DNA of 64,000 nucleotides from Salipiger marinus (lineage in GTDB: Bacteria > Pseudomonadota > Alphaproteobacteria > Rhodobacterales > Rhodobacteraceae), in NCBI RefSeq assembly GCF_900100085.1, contig NZ_FNEJ01000002.1, positions 62,001 through 126,000 on the forward strand, given 5' to 3'. Under the pieces are notes generated by a model that was not told where the DNA came from, searched no databases, and saw only the letters and a list, made by a program, of their open reading frames with translations. Below, in pieces: positions 25,529 through 33,810 of this stretch. A program made the translations under genes and the position numbers. Positions within the stretch are counted from its first letter, which is position 1. Every line of letters starts with the position of its first letter.

Positions 25529-25729
25529 TCAGACCGGCACGATCCGGCCTTCCAGTTCGGCAATGCGCTGTTCGGCCTGCCATTCGGTCAGCTCTTCGGT
25601 AAAGGGCTCGCCGGTCTGCTCGGACAGCTCGCGCAGGCGCACGGTCTGCACCTCGGTCATGGGTTCGCGCGGGTCGGGCGGCACGTCCATGGCGGCGTCG
25701 ATGGCGGGATCTTCGGATTGGGTCGACAT
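25529..25729 (-). CDS. DUF3072 family small protein
   Basis: A 66-residue acidic protein: DPREPMTEVQTVRLRELSEQTGEPF, then TEELTEWQAEQRIAELEGR. This matches the small DUF3072 family (PMTEKQ...LKxLxxExGE...LT.AQASxRID). The start at 25729 has AGGAGG 8 bases upstream; longer frames from 25825 have no support. Function unknown. It is divergent from the pyrophosphatase gene. Confidence 0.8.
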   Translation of the reverse strand: MSTQSEDPAIDAAMDVPPDPREPMTEVQTVRLRELSEQTGEPFTEELTEWQAEQRIAELEGRIVPV

Positions 25730-25884
25730 AAAGAACCTCCTTTCGGCACAAACGCGCCGACGCTGGCCAGGGTTCCATGCGCGCCCCGCCCACCCCGCCG
25801 CAGCCGCCACTTCGCCGCGTGACAAGCCAGCGGGCCACTCCTATAACGCCCGCGAAATCCGATCATCACCCAAGGAGCATTTCC

Positions 25885-26805
25885 ATGACCACCCTGGTTT
25901 TCGGCCACAAATCCCCCGACACCGACAGCACCGGCAGCGCCATCCTCTGGGCGTGGTATCTGACCGAGGTGAAGGGCGAGGCGGCGAAGCCCGCCCTGCT
26001 GGGCGAACCCAATACCGAAGCCGCGTTCATGCTGCGTCACTGGGGTCTGGAGAAGCCGGAGATCATCGCGGACGTGGCCGAAGGCGCGCCGGTGGTCATC
26101 GTGGACACCAACAACCCGGCGGAACTGCCGCCCTCGATCAACTCCGCCGACATCCGCGCCATCATCGACCACCACAAGCTGGTGGGCGGCCTCGAGACCA
26201 AGGGCCCGATCGACATCACCATGCGCCCGCTGGCCTGCACCGCCACCGTCATGCTGGATCTGATGGGCGCCGATGCCGACAAGATGCCGAAGGCGATCAG
26301 GGGCGCGGCGCTGACCTGCATCCTGTCCGACACGCTGGAATTCCGCTCGCCCACCACCACCGCGCATGACCGCGCCGTGGCCGAAAAGCTGGCCGCCGAT
26401 CTGGACGTGTCGATCCCCGAATTTGCCGCGCAGATGTTCGCGGCAAAATCCGATGTCTCCAGCTTCTCGGATGCCGAACTGCTGCGGATGGATTCCAAGG
26501 AATTCACCGTGGACGGCACCGAACTGCGCGTCTCCGTGCTGGAAACCACCTCTCCCGCGACGATCCTTGACCGCAAGGACAGCCTGATGGCCTCCATGGT
26601 CGAGGTGGCCAAGGAAGACGGCGCCGATCAGGTGCTGCTGTTCGTCATCGACATCCTGAAGGAAGAAGCCACGCTGCTGATCCCCAACGATCTGGTGAAG
26701 ACCATGGCGGAAAAGAGCTTTGGCGTGACCGTGACCGGCGACACCGTGGTGCTGCCCGGCGTCATGAGCCGCAAGAAGCAGATCATCCCCAGCCTCAAGG
26801 TCTGA
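25885..26805 (+). CDS. ppaC: Manganese-dependent (family II) inorganic pyrophosphatase
   Basis: A 306-residue DHH-superfamily enzyme hydrolysing pyrophosphate. Metal ligands are seen in FGHKSPDTDS (His8, Asp12, Asp14), Asp74 in VDTNN and the DHH motif (Asp95-His96-His97). The C-terminal DHHA2 domain ends with MSRKKQIIPSLKV, where the SRKK group binds pyrophosphate. AAGGAG precedes the ATG at 25885. Most proteobacteria use the unrelated family I enzyme; whether this genome also has it cannot be seen here. Confidence 0.95.
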   Translation: MTTLVFGHKSPDTDSTGSAILWAWYLTEVKGEAAKPALLGEPNTEAAFMLRHWGLEKPEIIADVAEGAPVVIVDTNNPAELPPSINSADIRAIIDHHKLVGGLETKGPIDITMRPLACTATVMLDLMGADADKMPKAIRGAALTCILSDTLEFRSPTTTAHDRAVAEKLAADLDVSIPEFAAQMFAAKSDVSSFSDAELLRMDSKEFTVDGTELRVSVLETTSPATILDRKDSLMASMVEVAKEDGADQVLLFVIDILKEEATLLIPNDLVKTMAEKSFGVTVTGDTVVLPGVMSRKKQIIPSLKV

Positions 26806-26826
26806 TCCTGGCGCGGACCGGATACA

Positions 26827-26852
26827 AAGGGGGCGCCCTGCGCCCCCTTTTT
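26827..26852 (+). terminator. Intrinsic terminator of ppaC
   Basis: AAGGGGGCG and CGCCCCCTT pair around CCCTG, followed by TTTT on the + strand, 21 bases past the stop. Confidence 0.85.
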
Positions 26853-27015
26853 GCTGCCCTGCGGCACCGTCGCTGCACCTGCAGTTTTTTTGGAGAGCCC
26901 CCTTCAACGGGGATGGTTTCTGCTTGCGCCGTGGTAGACTTTGACTCCGGGCGCGAGGGTCCGTAACCACCGCCGGAGATTTGCCCCTCTCTCCGGCCCG
27001 TTGGAGGAGCATCTG

Positions 27016-28134
27016 GTGCCGGGTCAGGCTCGTCTGGACTATCCCTTTCTTCGGGGCGGCGGGGCCATGGGACGCGCGATCACCGCGCATGACTGGGCCT
27101 CCACGCCGCTTGGCGCCATTTCCGGCTGGCCCAGCGTGCTGAAGATCAGCGCGGGCACCATGCTGCAATCGGCCTTTCCCAAATGCCTGTGCTGGGGCGA
27201 CGATCTGACCATGATCTACAACGACGCTTTCGTGCCGATCCTTGGCCGCAAGCATCCCTGCCTTGGCATCCCCTTTCTGGAGGTGTGGAAGGAAGCCGCC
27301 GATAGCCTTGCCCCCATCACCGCCCGCGCGCTGGCCGGAGAGGCGACCTTCATCGAGGATTTCGAGATTCACACCACCCGCTCGGGCACGATGGAATCCG
27401 CCTATTTCACCTTCTGCTACAGCCCGGTGCGCGACGAGACGGGGCTGGTGCGCGGCATGCTCGACACGGTGATGGAAACCACGGCCAAGGTCAAAGCCAA
27501 CTCGCTGGCGCAGCTGCGCAACCGCGAACTGGTTCACCGCTCGCGCAATGCCTATGCGCTGGTCTCGGCGCTGGTCAACCTGACCTTCCGCAGCGGGCGC
27601 CCGTCCGAAGAGATCAAGTCCGAAATCCACAAGCGCATCGCGGCGCTGGTCCGCGCGCAGGATCTGCTGATGGAGGCGGGGGCGACCCGCGGCCTGCTGC
27701 GGCTTGTGGCGGAACGGGCGCTGGAGCCGTTCGAGGATGGCGGCGCCCGCATCACCATCACCGGCCCCGACATCGCCATCGGGCGCGAACAGGTCACGGC
27801 ACTCAGCCTCGCGCTGCATGAACTGGCGACCAATTCGATCAAATACGGCGCGCTTGGCAGCCTGACCGGGCAGGTCACGCTGGGCTGGCAGGTCACCGGC
27901 ACCCGCTTCCGCATGGACTGGACCGAACGCGGCGGCCCGCCGGTGCAGATCCCCGCGACGCAGGGCTTTGGCAGCCGCATCATCCGCTACACCCTGCCCG
28001 AGGCGTTCGGCGGCGCGCTGTCGCTGGATTACGCCCCCGAGGGCCTGCATCTGAGCCTCAGCACGGCGGCGGACCGGCTGCTGGCCGACGATCCCTTCGC
28101 CGCCGACGCGGTTCTGCCCGAACTGCCGCGCTAG
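27016..28134 (+). CDS. HWE-family sensor histidine kinase with PAS domain
   Basis: A 372-residue soluble kinase. A PAS-like sensor (ITAHDWASTPLGAISGWP, SGTMESAYFTFCYSPVRDETGLV) is followed by the HWE dimerisation box NRELVHRSRNAYALV (His174) and the ATP-binding N-box LALHELATNSIKYGAL (Asn273). It ends with the compact G-box region QGFGSRIIRYTLPEAFGG. The GTG at 27016 is chosen because GGAGGAG lies 6 bases before it; an in-frame TTG at 26941 has no SD. No response regulator is adjacent. Such kinases often act in light, stress or general-stress (PhyR) signalling. Confidence 0.88.
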   Translation: MPGQARLDYPFLRGGGAMGRAITAHDWASTPLGAISGWPSVLKISAGTMLQSAFPKCLCWGDDLTMIYNDAFVPILGRKHPCLGIPFLEVWKEAADSLAPITARALAGEATFIEDFEIHTTRSGTMESAYFTFCYSPVRDETGLVRGMLDTVMETTAKVKANSLAQLRNRELVHRSRNAYALVSALVNLTFRSGRPSEEIKSEIHKRIAALVRAQDLLMEAGATRGLLRLVAERALEPFEDGGARITITGPDIAIGREQVTALSLALHELATNSIKYGALGSLTGQVTLGWQVTGTRFRMDWTERGGPPVQIPATQGFGSRIIRYTLPEAFGGALSLDYAPEGLHLSLSTAADRLLADDPFAADAVLPELPR

Positions 28135-28195
28135 GCTGTCGCAGCCGCGACACGCGCCTTGCGCGACTCAGGATCGCGGGCGTAGCGATAAGGTC

Positions 28196-29455
28196 ATGAC
28201 ACCTGCCCTTGCCTCCTCCCTGCGCGGCTACAGTGCCGCCGACCTGCGCGCCGATCTCTGGGCGGGGATCACCGTGGCCATGGTGGCCCTGCCGCTAAGC
28301 CTTGCCATCGCCATCGCCTCGGGGGCCGGGCCCGAAACCGGGCTGATCACCGCCGTGGTGGCGGGGTTCCTGATCTCGGCACTGGGGGGCAGCCGGGTGC
28401 AGGTGGGCGGGCCCACCGGCGCCTTCATCGTGGTGGTGGCCGACGTGATCGCCCGGCACGGCTTTTCCGGGCTGGTCACCGCCACCTTCATGGCCGGGCT
28501 GATCCTGCTGGTGGCGGGGCTGCTGCGCGCGGGCAAGCTGATCCGCTTTGTCCCCGAGCCGGTCATCAACGGCTTCACCATCGGCATCGCCGCGATCATC
28601 GCGCTGAGCCAGCTCAAGGATCTGCTGGGCCTGACCGGCGATCTGCCCGCCGAGGCGGTGGAAAAAATCGCAGCACTCTGGCAGGCGCGCGGCGCGGTCG
28701 AACCCTGGGCGCTGGCCACGGGGCTCGCCACCATGGCGCTGATCACGCTCTTCCGCCGCCTTGCCCCGGCATGGCCCGGGCTGATCGTGGCGGTGGCGCT
28801 GGTGTCGGGCGCGGTGGCGCTGTTCGATCTGCCGGTGGCGACGCTGGGCGACCGCTTCGGCACCCTGCCGCGCGGCCTGCCGATGCCCGCCCTGCCCACG
28901 CTCGACCCCGCGACGCTGCGCGCGCTGCTGCCCTCGGCGCTGATCATCGCCTTTCTCGCAGGGGTGGAATCGCTGCTCTCGGCCATGGTCGCCGACCGGA
29001 TGACGGGCGACCGCCACCGCTCCGGCGCCGAACTGCTGGCGCAGGGCTGGGCCAATCTCGCCTCGGCGCTGATGGGGGGCCTGCCCGCCACCGGCGCCAT
29101 CGCCCGCACCGCCACCAACATCCGCGCCGGCGCGCGCTCGCCGGTGGCAGGCATGGTGCATGCGGTGGCGATCCTTGGCGCCATGGCGGTGGCGGCCCCG
29201 CTGGCCTCGGCGCTGGCCATGCCCGCGCTGGCCGGTCTGCTGATCCTCACCGCATGGAACATGAGCGAGCCGCAGCACTGGCGCGCCCATGCCACCACCG
29301 GCCCCATGGCAGACCGGCTGCTGCTCGCGCTGACCTGCGTGCTGACCGTGCTGGCCGATCTGACCGTGGCCATCGGGCTGGGCGTGGCGCTTGGCCTCGC
29401 GCTGCGGCTGCAGCGCCGCGCCTCCGCGCCGGACTGGCAGCCCCCCGACCGCTAG
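28196..29455 (+). CDS. SulP family anion transporter lacking the STAS domain
   Basis: A 419-residue membrane protein with the SulP signature DLWAGITVAMVALPLSLAIAIASGAGP and a second family motif FVPEPVINGFTIGIAAIIALSQLKDLLG. About ten or more hydrophobic helices are visible. It stops after the last helix (LALRLQRRASAPDWQPPDR), so the usual cytoplasmic STAS domain of about 130 residues is absent. The frame ends at a clean TAG with no STAS remnant in the next 70 bases. Substrate (sulfate, bicarbonate or a dicarboxylate) cannot be told. Confidence 0.9.
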   Translation: MTPALASSLRGYSAADLRADLWAGITVAMVALPLSLAIAIASGAGPETGLITAVVAGFLISALGGSRVQVGGPTGAFIVVVADVIARHGFSGLVTATFMAGLILLVAGLLRAGKLIRFVPEPVINGFTIGIAAIIALSQLKDLLGLTGDLPAEAVEKIAALWQARGAVEPWALATGLATMALITLFRRLAPAWPGLIVAVALVSGAVALFDLPVATLGDRFGTLPRGLPMPALPTLDPATLRALLPSALIIAFLAGVESLLSAMVADRMTGDRHRSGAELLAQGWANLASALMGGLPATGAIARTATNIRAGARSPVAGMVHAVAILGAMAVAAPLASALAMPALAGLLILTAWNMSEPQHWRAHATTGPMADRLLLALTCVLTVLADLTVAIGLGVALGLALRLQRRASAPDWQPPDR

Positions 29456-29525
29456 GCCGGTTTCGCGCTGGCCAAGCGGCAGCGCGCCGCCTATCAAGGC
29501 CGCAACGCTCAGCAGCGAGGCCAGC

Positions 29526-30398
29526 ATGACCCGGATCATCGAACAACTCTCCGACATTTCGCAGGATTACGAGGCGCTGTTCGTCGACCTCTGGGGCTGC
29601 CTGCACAATGGCGTCACCGCCTTTCCCGACGCGGTGGAGGCGCTGCGCGGCTTCCGCGCGCAGGGCGGCGCGGTCATCCTGCTGACCAATGCCCCGCGCT
29701 CGCGCCACGAGGTGATGAAGCAGATCGAAGGCTTCGGCATCCCCGAAGACTGCTGGGACAACATCGCCACCTCCGGCGACAGCGCCCGCGCCGCGATGTT
29801 TCAGGGCGCGGTGGGCCAGAAGGTCTGGTTCATGGGCACCGAGTTCGACAACAGCTTCTTCGAGCCGCTGAAGCTGGTGGAAAACCCCGTGGAGATCACC
29901 CGCGTGCCGCTGGACGAGGCCGAAGGCATCATCTGCTGCGGCCCCTTCGACCCCGCAGCCGACCCTGCCGTGATGCGCCCCGAATTTCTGCTGGCCAAGA
30001 CGCGCGGGCTGAAACTGCTCTGCGCCAATCCCGACATCGTGGTGGACCGGGGCGAGACCCGCGAATGGTGCGCGGGCGCGCTGGCCGCGCTTTATACCGA
30101 AATGGGCGGCGAAAGCCTCTATTTCGGCAAGCCGCACCCGCCGGTCTATGACCTCGCCCGCCGCCGCCTGACCGAGATCGACCGCGAGCTGCCCGACAGC
30201 GCCATCCTCGCCATCGGCGACGGCATCCGCACCGACGTGCTGGGCGCCATCGGCGAAGACATCGATTCGCTCTTCATCACCGGCGGGCTGGCGGCGCGGG
30301 AAACCCTCACCACCCGCTCCCCCGATCCCGAGGCGCTCGCGCGCTATCTCGATCAGGAAAACCTGCATCCCAGCTTCGCCATGGGCTTCCTGCGCTGA
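29526..30398 (+). CDS. TIGR01459 HAD-IIA family hydrolase
   Basis: A 290-residue phosphatase-like HAD protein. Motif I is ALFVDLWGCLHNG (the second Asp of DxD is replaced by Gly-Cys), motif II is ILLTNAPRS, and the late motif is AILAIGDGIRTDVLGAIG. The cap is type IIA and CGPFDPAADPAVMRP is family-specific. Its substrate is unknown. Start at ATG 29526, GAGG upstream. Located between sulP and the MaoC gene. Confidence 0.85.
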   Translation: MTRIIEQLSDISQDYEALFVDLWGCLHNGVTAFPDAVEALRGFRAQGGAVILLTNAPRSRHEVMKQIEGFGIPEDCWDNIATSGDSARAAMFQGAVGQKVWFMGTEFDNSFFEPLKLVENPVEITRVPLDEAEGIICCGPFDPAADPAVMRPEFLLAKTRGLKLLCANPDIVVDRGETREWCAGALAALYTEMGGESLYFGKPHPPVYDLARRRLTEIDRELPDSAILAIGDGIRTDVLGAIGEDIDSLFITGGLAARETLTTRSPDPEALARYLDQENLHPSFAMGFLR

Positions 30399-30405
30399 CA
30401 TCCCC

Positions 30406-30433
30406 TTGACTTTCTGCGGTCGCGAAGTAATAA
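30406..30433 (+). promoter_or_regulatory. Sigma-70-type promoter for the MaoC gene
   Basis: TTGACT and TAATAA are 16 bases apart, directly after the HAD gene stop, in an unusually AT-rich patch. Transcription would start near 30440, about 55 bases before the MaoC ATG. Confidence 0.6.
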
Positions 30434-30495
30434 AATTGCGAAACCATCATTCTGGATGGCGCTTTATTACCGGGCCGCAGATCATGGAGGACAAG

Positions 30496-30939
30496 ATGCT
30501 GGACAACCTGCCGCGTGGCACGATCTGCATCGAGGATATCGAGATGGGCATGTCGCGCCACCTGCGCAAACAGGTGACCGACCACGACATCGCGCTTTTT
30601 GCCGAAGTCTCCACCGACCGCAATCCGGTGCATCTGGACGACGCCTATGCACAGGACACCATCTTCGAGGGCCGCATCGCCCATGGCATGCTGACCGCAG
30701 GGCTGGTCTCGGCGGTGATCGGCGAACAGCTGCCCGGCCATGGCACGGTCTATCTGGGCCAGACGCTGAAATTCCTTGCCCCCGTCCGCCCCGGCGACAC
30801 CGTGCTGGCCGAAGTCACCGTCACCGGGATCGACATTGCCAAGCGCCGCGTCACCCTCGACTGCCGCTGCTCGGTCGACGGCAGACCCGTGCTCGCGGGC
30901 GAGGCCAAGGTGCTCGCCCCCTCGCGCAAGTTCGACTGA
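30496..30939 (+). CDS. MaoC family dehydratase
   Basis: A 147-residue hotdog-fold (R)-enoyl-CoA hydratase-like protein. The active-site block is STDRNPVHLDDAYAQ with the Asp/His pair, then FEGRIAHGMLTAGLVSAVIGEQLPGHGTVYLG. It probably hydrates (R)-3-hydroxyacyl-CoA or a related thioester. GGAGG lies 5 bases before the ATG at 30496; the ATG at 30484 is a less likely start because it overlaps that SD. It has its own promoter. Confidence 0.9.
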   Translation: MLDNLPRGTICIEDIEMGMSRHLRKQVTDHDIALFAEVSTDRNPVHLDDAYAQDTIFEGRIAHGMLTAGLVSAVIGEQLPGHGTVYLGQTLKFLAPVRPGDTVLAEVTVTGIDIAKRRVTLDCRCSVDGRPVLAGEAKVLAPSRKFD

Positions 30940-30955
30940 CGCCCCCGCTTCCAGC

Positions 30956-31013
30956 GGCCCCAAATATCCCGGGGGAGTCCGCGTCAGCGGACGGGGGCAG
31001 CGCCCGCTGCCCC
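30956..31013 (-). repeat. 3'-end repeat element, long form, copy 4
   Basis: Read on -: a GGGGCAGCGGGC/GCCCGCTGCCCC-like palindrome, a hairpin with GTCCGC arms, CCCCCGGGATATTTGGGG. The tail lacks the GAAGAAG end. The stop codon of the FAD oxidoreductase (30984-30986) lies in the loop of the variable hairpin, so the element provides the protein's last residues. Confidence 0.75.
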
Positions 31014-32066
31014 GCCTGCGGCGGGCCGCAGCGCATCCTGCAGCCGGAACCCGTCGGGGATGGCGTCGCGCCCCTCCAGCACCAGATCGGCCATGACCTC
31101 CGCCACTTTCGGCGCCATGCCGAAGCCGATCTTGAAGCCGCCATTGGCGACATACTGCCCGGGCCGCCCCGGCCATGGCCCCAGCAGCGGCGCCCGGCTC
31201 CGCGCCCTTGGCCGCACCCCCGCCCAGCGGTCCAGCACTTCCGCGCCCTCCAGCTGCGGCAGCGCCGCCACCGCCCGCGCCAGCAGCGCGTCGCATTGCC
31301 CGTCCACCGCGCCCGGATCGTCAAACTCGCGCTCCGAGGTCGATCCCACCGCCAGCGTGCCATCGCCATGAGGCACGATATGCAGCCCGTCGACAAACAG
31401 CTGCGGCGCGTTCCGCGCGTCAAAGCGCAGCAGCAGCGACTGGCCCTTCACCCCGTCGCCCACGGGCTGCCCCAGATCCTGCGACAGCGCGCGCAGCCCT
31501 TGCCAGCCGCTGGCCCAGATCACCGCGCCGCGATCCTCCGCCTCGGTCACGATCTCGGCCCCGCGCGCCCGCAGCGCCGCCACCAGCGCCGCCACCGCGC
31601 GGCGGGGGGCGACCCGCGCGCTCAGCGTGTCGCGGATCAGCCAGCCCTCGGGGGCTGCGGGGGCAAACGCGCCCGCCTCCTCTGCCGGGATCACCTCCCA
31701 GACCGCCGCATCGCCCCAGAGCGCGCGCGCGCCCTGCCCCCGGGCGCGGGCCAGCGCCAGCGCCGCCTCTCCCGCCACCGGCTGCAGGCGACCGGTGCGG
31801 GCATAACCTGCGGACAGGCCCCCCGCCGACTCGACCTCGGCCCAGAACCCTTCGGCGCTCAGCAGGCTTTCCAGCTGGAAGGCCTTCTTGGGGTTCCAGT
31901 TTTCCGGCACATGCGGCGCCAGCGCGCCCACCGTGCCGCCGCTCGATCCCGCGCCCGGGCCAAAGGGGTCGACCACCTGCACCCGCGCGCCGCGCCGCGC
32001 GCAGACCCATGCAAGGCTGAGGCCAAAGATGCCCGCGCCGCGCACTGTCACGTCCCCGCTTGCCAT
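30984..32066 (-). CDS. FAD-dependent oxidoreductase (MnmC C-terminal/ThiO-like)
   Basis: A 360-residue DAO-fold protein: the FAD-binding motif GAGIFGLSLAWVCARRGARVQVVD is near the N-terminus, and RPRARSRAPLLGPWPGRPGQYVANGGFKIGFG near the end fits the second flavin/substrate region of glycine oxidase and MnmC oxidase domains. It is divergent from mnmD, 50 bases away. In many bacteria these two activities are one fused MnmC protein; here they are separate genes. Glycine oxidase (thiO) is the alternative, but no thiamin genes are near. The C-terminal end lies in a repeat element. Confidence 0.82.
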   Translation of the reverse strand: MASGDVTVRGAGIFGLSLAWVCARRGARVQVVDPFGPGAGSSGGTVGALAPHVPENWNPKKAFQLESLLSAEGFWAEVESAGGLSAGYARTGRLQPVAGEAALALARARGQGARALWGDAAVWEVIPAEEAGAFAPAAPEGWLIRDTLSARVAPRRAVAALVAALRARGAEIVTEAEDRGAVIWASGWQGLRALSQDLGQPVGDGVKGQSLLLRFDARNAPQLFVDGLHIVPHGDGTLAVGSTSEREFDDPGAVDGQCDALLARAVAALPQLEGAEVLDRWAGVRPRARSRAPLLGPWPGRPGQYVANGGFKIGFGMAPKVAEVMADLVLEGRDAIPDGFRLQDALRPAAGGAAGAAPVR

Positions 32067-32116
32067 TCCCGTGCCTCCGCTCCAATGTCGCGGCAGTTCT
32101 AGAACAGGCGCGCAAG

Positions 32117-32785
32117 ATGAACCAGCCCGACGCCCCGCTCTGGCGGGACGGAGATGTCCCCGTCTCGCCCCGGTTCGACGATCCCTATTACTCGCTGGAG
32201 AACGGGCTCGCCGAGACGCGGCACACCTTCCATGCCGGAAACGACCTGCCCGCGCGGTTCCGGGACGGGTTCCATGTGGCTGAACTGGGCTTCGGCACCG
32301 GGCTGAACCTGCTGGCGACGCTGGCACTGTGGCGCGCCACGGGTCAGGACGGACGGCTGGTCTTCACCAGTTTCGAGGCTTTTCCGCTTGCAGCACCCGA
32401 CATGCTGCGCGCGCAGGCGGCCTTTCCGGAACTGGCTCCGCTCGCGGCGGAACTGGCGCCGTTCTGGCAGGCAGAGGCCCGCCGGATCGACCTGCCGGAT
32501 CTGGCCTTCACGCTGGTCGAAGGTGATGCGCGGCAGACCCTGCCGGTCTGGCCGCACCGCGCCGATGCGTGGTTTCTGGACGGGTTTTCCCCGGCCAAGA
32601 ACCCCGAACTCTGGGGGGCCGACCTGATGGCGCAGGTGGCGGCCCATACTGCCCCCGGCGGCAGCGCCGCCAGCTACACCGCCGCAGGCCATGTGCGCCG
32701 CGCGCTGGCCGAGGCCGGGTTCGAGGTCACCCGCCGCCCCGGTCATGGCCGCAAACGCCACATGACCACGGCGCGCCTGCCATGA
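32117..32785 (+). CDS. mnmD: tRNA 5-methylaminomethyl-2-thiouridine methyltransferase MnmD
   Basis: A 222-residue SAM-dependent methyltransferase for the wobble uridine of tRNA. It has PYYSLENGLAETRHTFHAGN, the SAM motif ELGFGTGLNLL, and the family hallmark WFLDGFSPAKNPELW, ending PGHGRKRHMTTARLP. It is the stand-alone counterpart of the MnmC N-terminal domain. Start ATG 32117; its stop overlaps the next gene by ATGA. Confidence 0.93.
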   Translation: MNQPDAPLWRDGDVPVSPRFDDPYYSLENGLAETRHTFHAGNDLPARFRDGFHVAELGFGTGLNLLATLALWRATGQDGRLVFTSFEAFPLAAPDMLRAQAAFPELAPLAAELAPFWQAEARRIDLPDLAFTLVEGDARQTLPVWPHRADAWFLDGFSPAKNPELWGADLMAQVAAHTAPGGSAASYTAAGHVRRALAEAGFEVTRRPGHGRKRHMTTARLP

Positions 32786-33654
32786 CCACGCAGAACACCT
32801 CTCTCGGCATCTGGCTGATGGTGCTGACCACGCTGATCTTTTCGGCGCAGGACGGGCTGTCGCGCCACCTGTCCGAGGCCACCAATGTGTATATGGTCAC
32901 CATGGTGCGCTACTGGTTTCTGGCCGCCTTCGTGATCTCGCTCGCCGCGCGCCAGCCCGGCGGGCTGAGGGCGGCGGCCCGCACCAGCCGCCCCGTGATG
33001 CAGATCTTCCGCGGCACGCTGCTGGTGCTGGAAATCTGCGTGATGGTCACCGGCTTCGTGCATCTGGGGCTGGTGGAAAGCCATGCGGTCTTTGCCTGCT
33101 ACCCGCTGCTGATCGCGGCCTTCTCCGGCCCGGTGCTGGGCGAAAAGGTCGGCTGGCGGCGCTGGACCGCGATCGGCGTGGGGTTTCTGGGCATCCTCGT
33201 GATCCTGCAGCCCTCGGGCGGGGTGTTCTCGCCGCTGGCCGCCATCCCGCTGCTCGCGGCGCTGATGTTCGCGCTTTACGGGCTGCAGACCCGCAAGGTC
33301 GCCAGCTCCGACAGCGCCGCCACCTCGTTCTTCTGGACCGGAGTCAGCGGCGTGGTGGTCGCCACCGGCATCGGGATGTGGTTCTGGACGCCGATGAGCC
33401 TTGGCGACTGGGGGCTGATGGGGCTGCTCTGCCTGCTGGGGGCTTCGGGGCATTTTACGCTGATCAAATGTTACGAAGTGGCCGAAGCCTCGGCCGTGCA
33501 GCCCTTTGCCTATCTGCAGCTGGTTTTCGCCTCGATCCTCGGCATCGTAGCCTTTGACGAGGTGCTGCGGCCCAACGTGGCGCTGGGGACCGCGATCATC
33601 GTCTGCGCGGGCGTGTTCACCTTGATCCGCGCCCGGCGCCAAGCCCGGAGCTAG
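32782..33654 (+). CDS. DMT superfamily (EamA) transporter
   Basis: A 290-residue ten-helix membrane protein made of two EamA repeats. It opens MTTQNTSLGIWLMVLTTLIFSAQDGLSRHL and ends LGTAIIVCAGVFTLIRARRQARS. The second repeat has SASAVQPFAYLQLVFASILG-like residues. Translation is coupled to mnmD. Exporter of an unknown metabolite. A repeat element begins 1 base after the stop codon. Confidence 0.9.
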   Translation: MTTQNTSLGIWLMVLTTLIFSAQDGLSRHLSEATNVYMVTMVRYWFLAAFVISLAARQPGGLRAAARTSRPVMQIFRGTLLVLEICVMVTGFVHLGLVESHAVFACYPLLIAAFSGPVLGEKVGWRRWTAIGVGFLGILVILQPSGGVFSPLAAIPLLAALMFALYGLQTRKVASSDSAATSFFWTGVSGVVVATGIGMWFWTPMSLGDWGLMGLLCLLGASGHFTLIKCYEVAEASAVQPFAYLQLVFASILGIVAFDEVLRPNVALGTAIIVCAGVFTLIRARRQARS

Positions 33655-33655
33655 A

Positions 33656-33717
33656 GGGGGCGCTGCCCCCGCCGCCCGTTCCGGGCGGCCCCCCGGGATA
33701 TTTCCGGTCAGAAGAAG
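33656..33717 (+). repeat. 3'-end repeat element, long form, copy 5
   Basis: GGGGGCGCTGCCCCC, then a variable hairpin with CCGCCC/GGGCGG arms, then CCCCCCGGGATATTT and CCGGTCAGAAGAAG. It follows the DMT gene stop directly. Confidence 0.8.
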
Positions 33718-33734
33718 CAGGGCGCGATCCGCGT

Positions 33735-33767
33735 TTCTTCTGACCTCAAATATCCCCGCCGGAGGCA
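33735..33767 (-). repeat. 3'-end repeat element, short form, copy 6
   Basis: On -: TGCCTCCGGCGGGGATATTT, then GAGGTCAGAAGAA. It differs from the copies at 7743 and 7906 only in the middle (TGAGG for TTTGG). It lies past the lytic transglycosylase stop in that gene's direction. Confidence 0.8.
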
Positions 33768-33810
33768 GGCCGGACATCGCCACAGGCACTGCTGCCGCCC
33801 AAGGGCGCCG

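Noticed and set aside
23501-25822. A 773-codon + strand frame opposite maeB.
   Set aside because: Shadow of malic enzyme codons with no recognisable domain.
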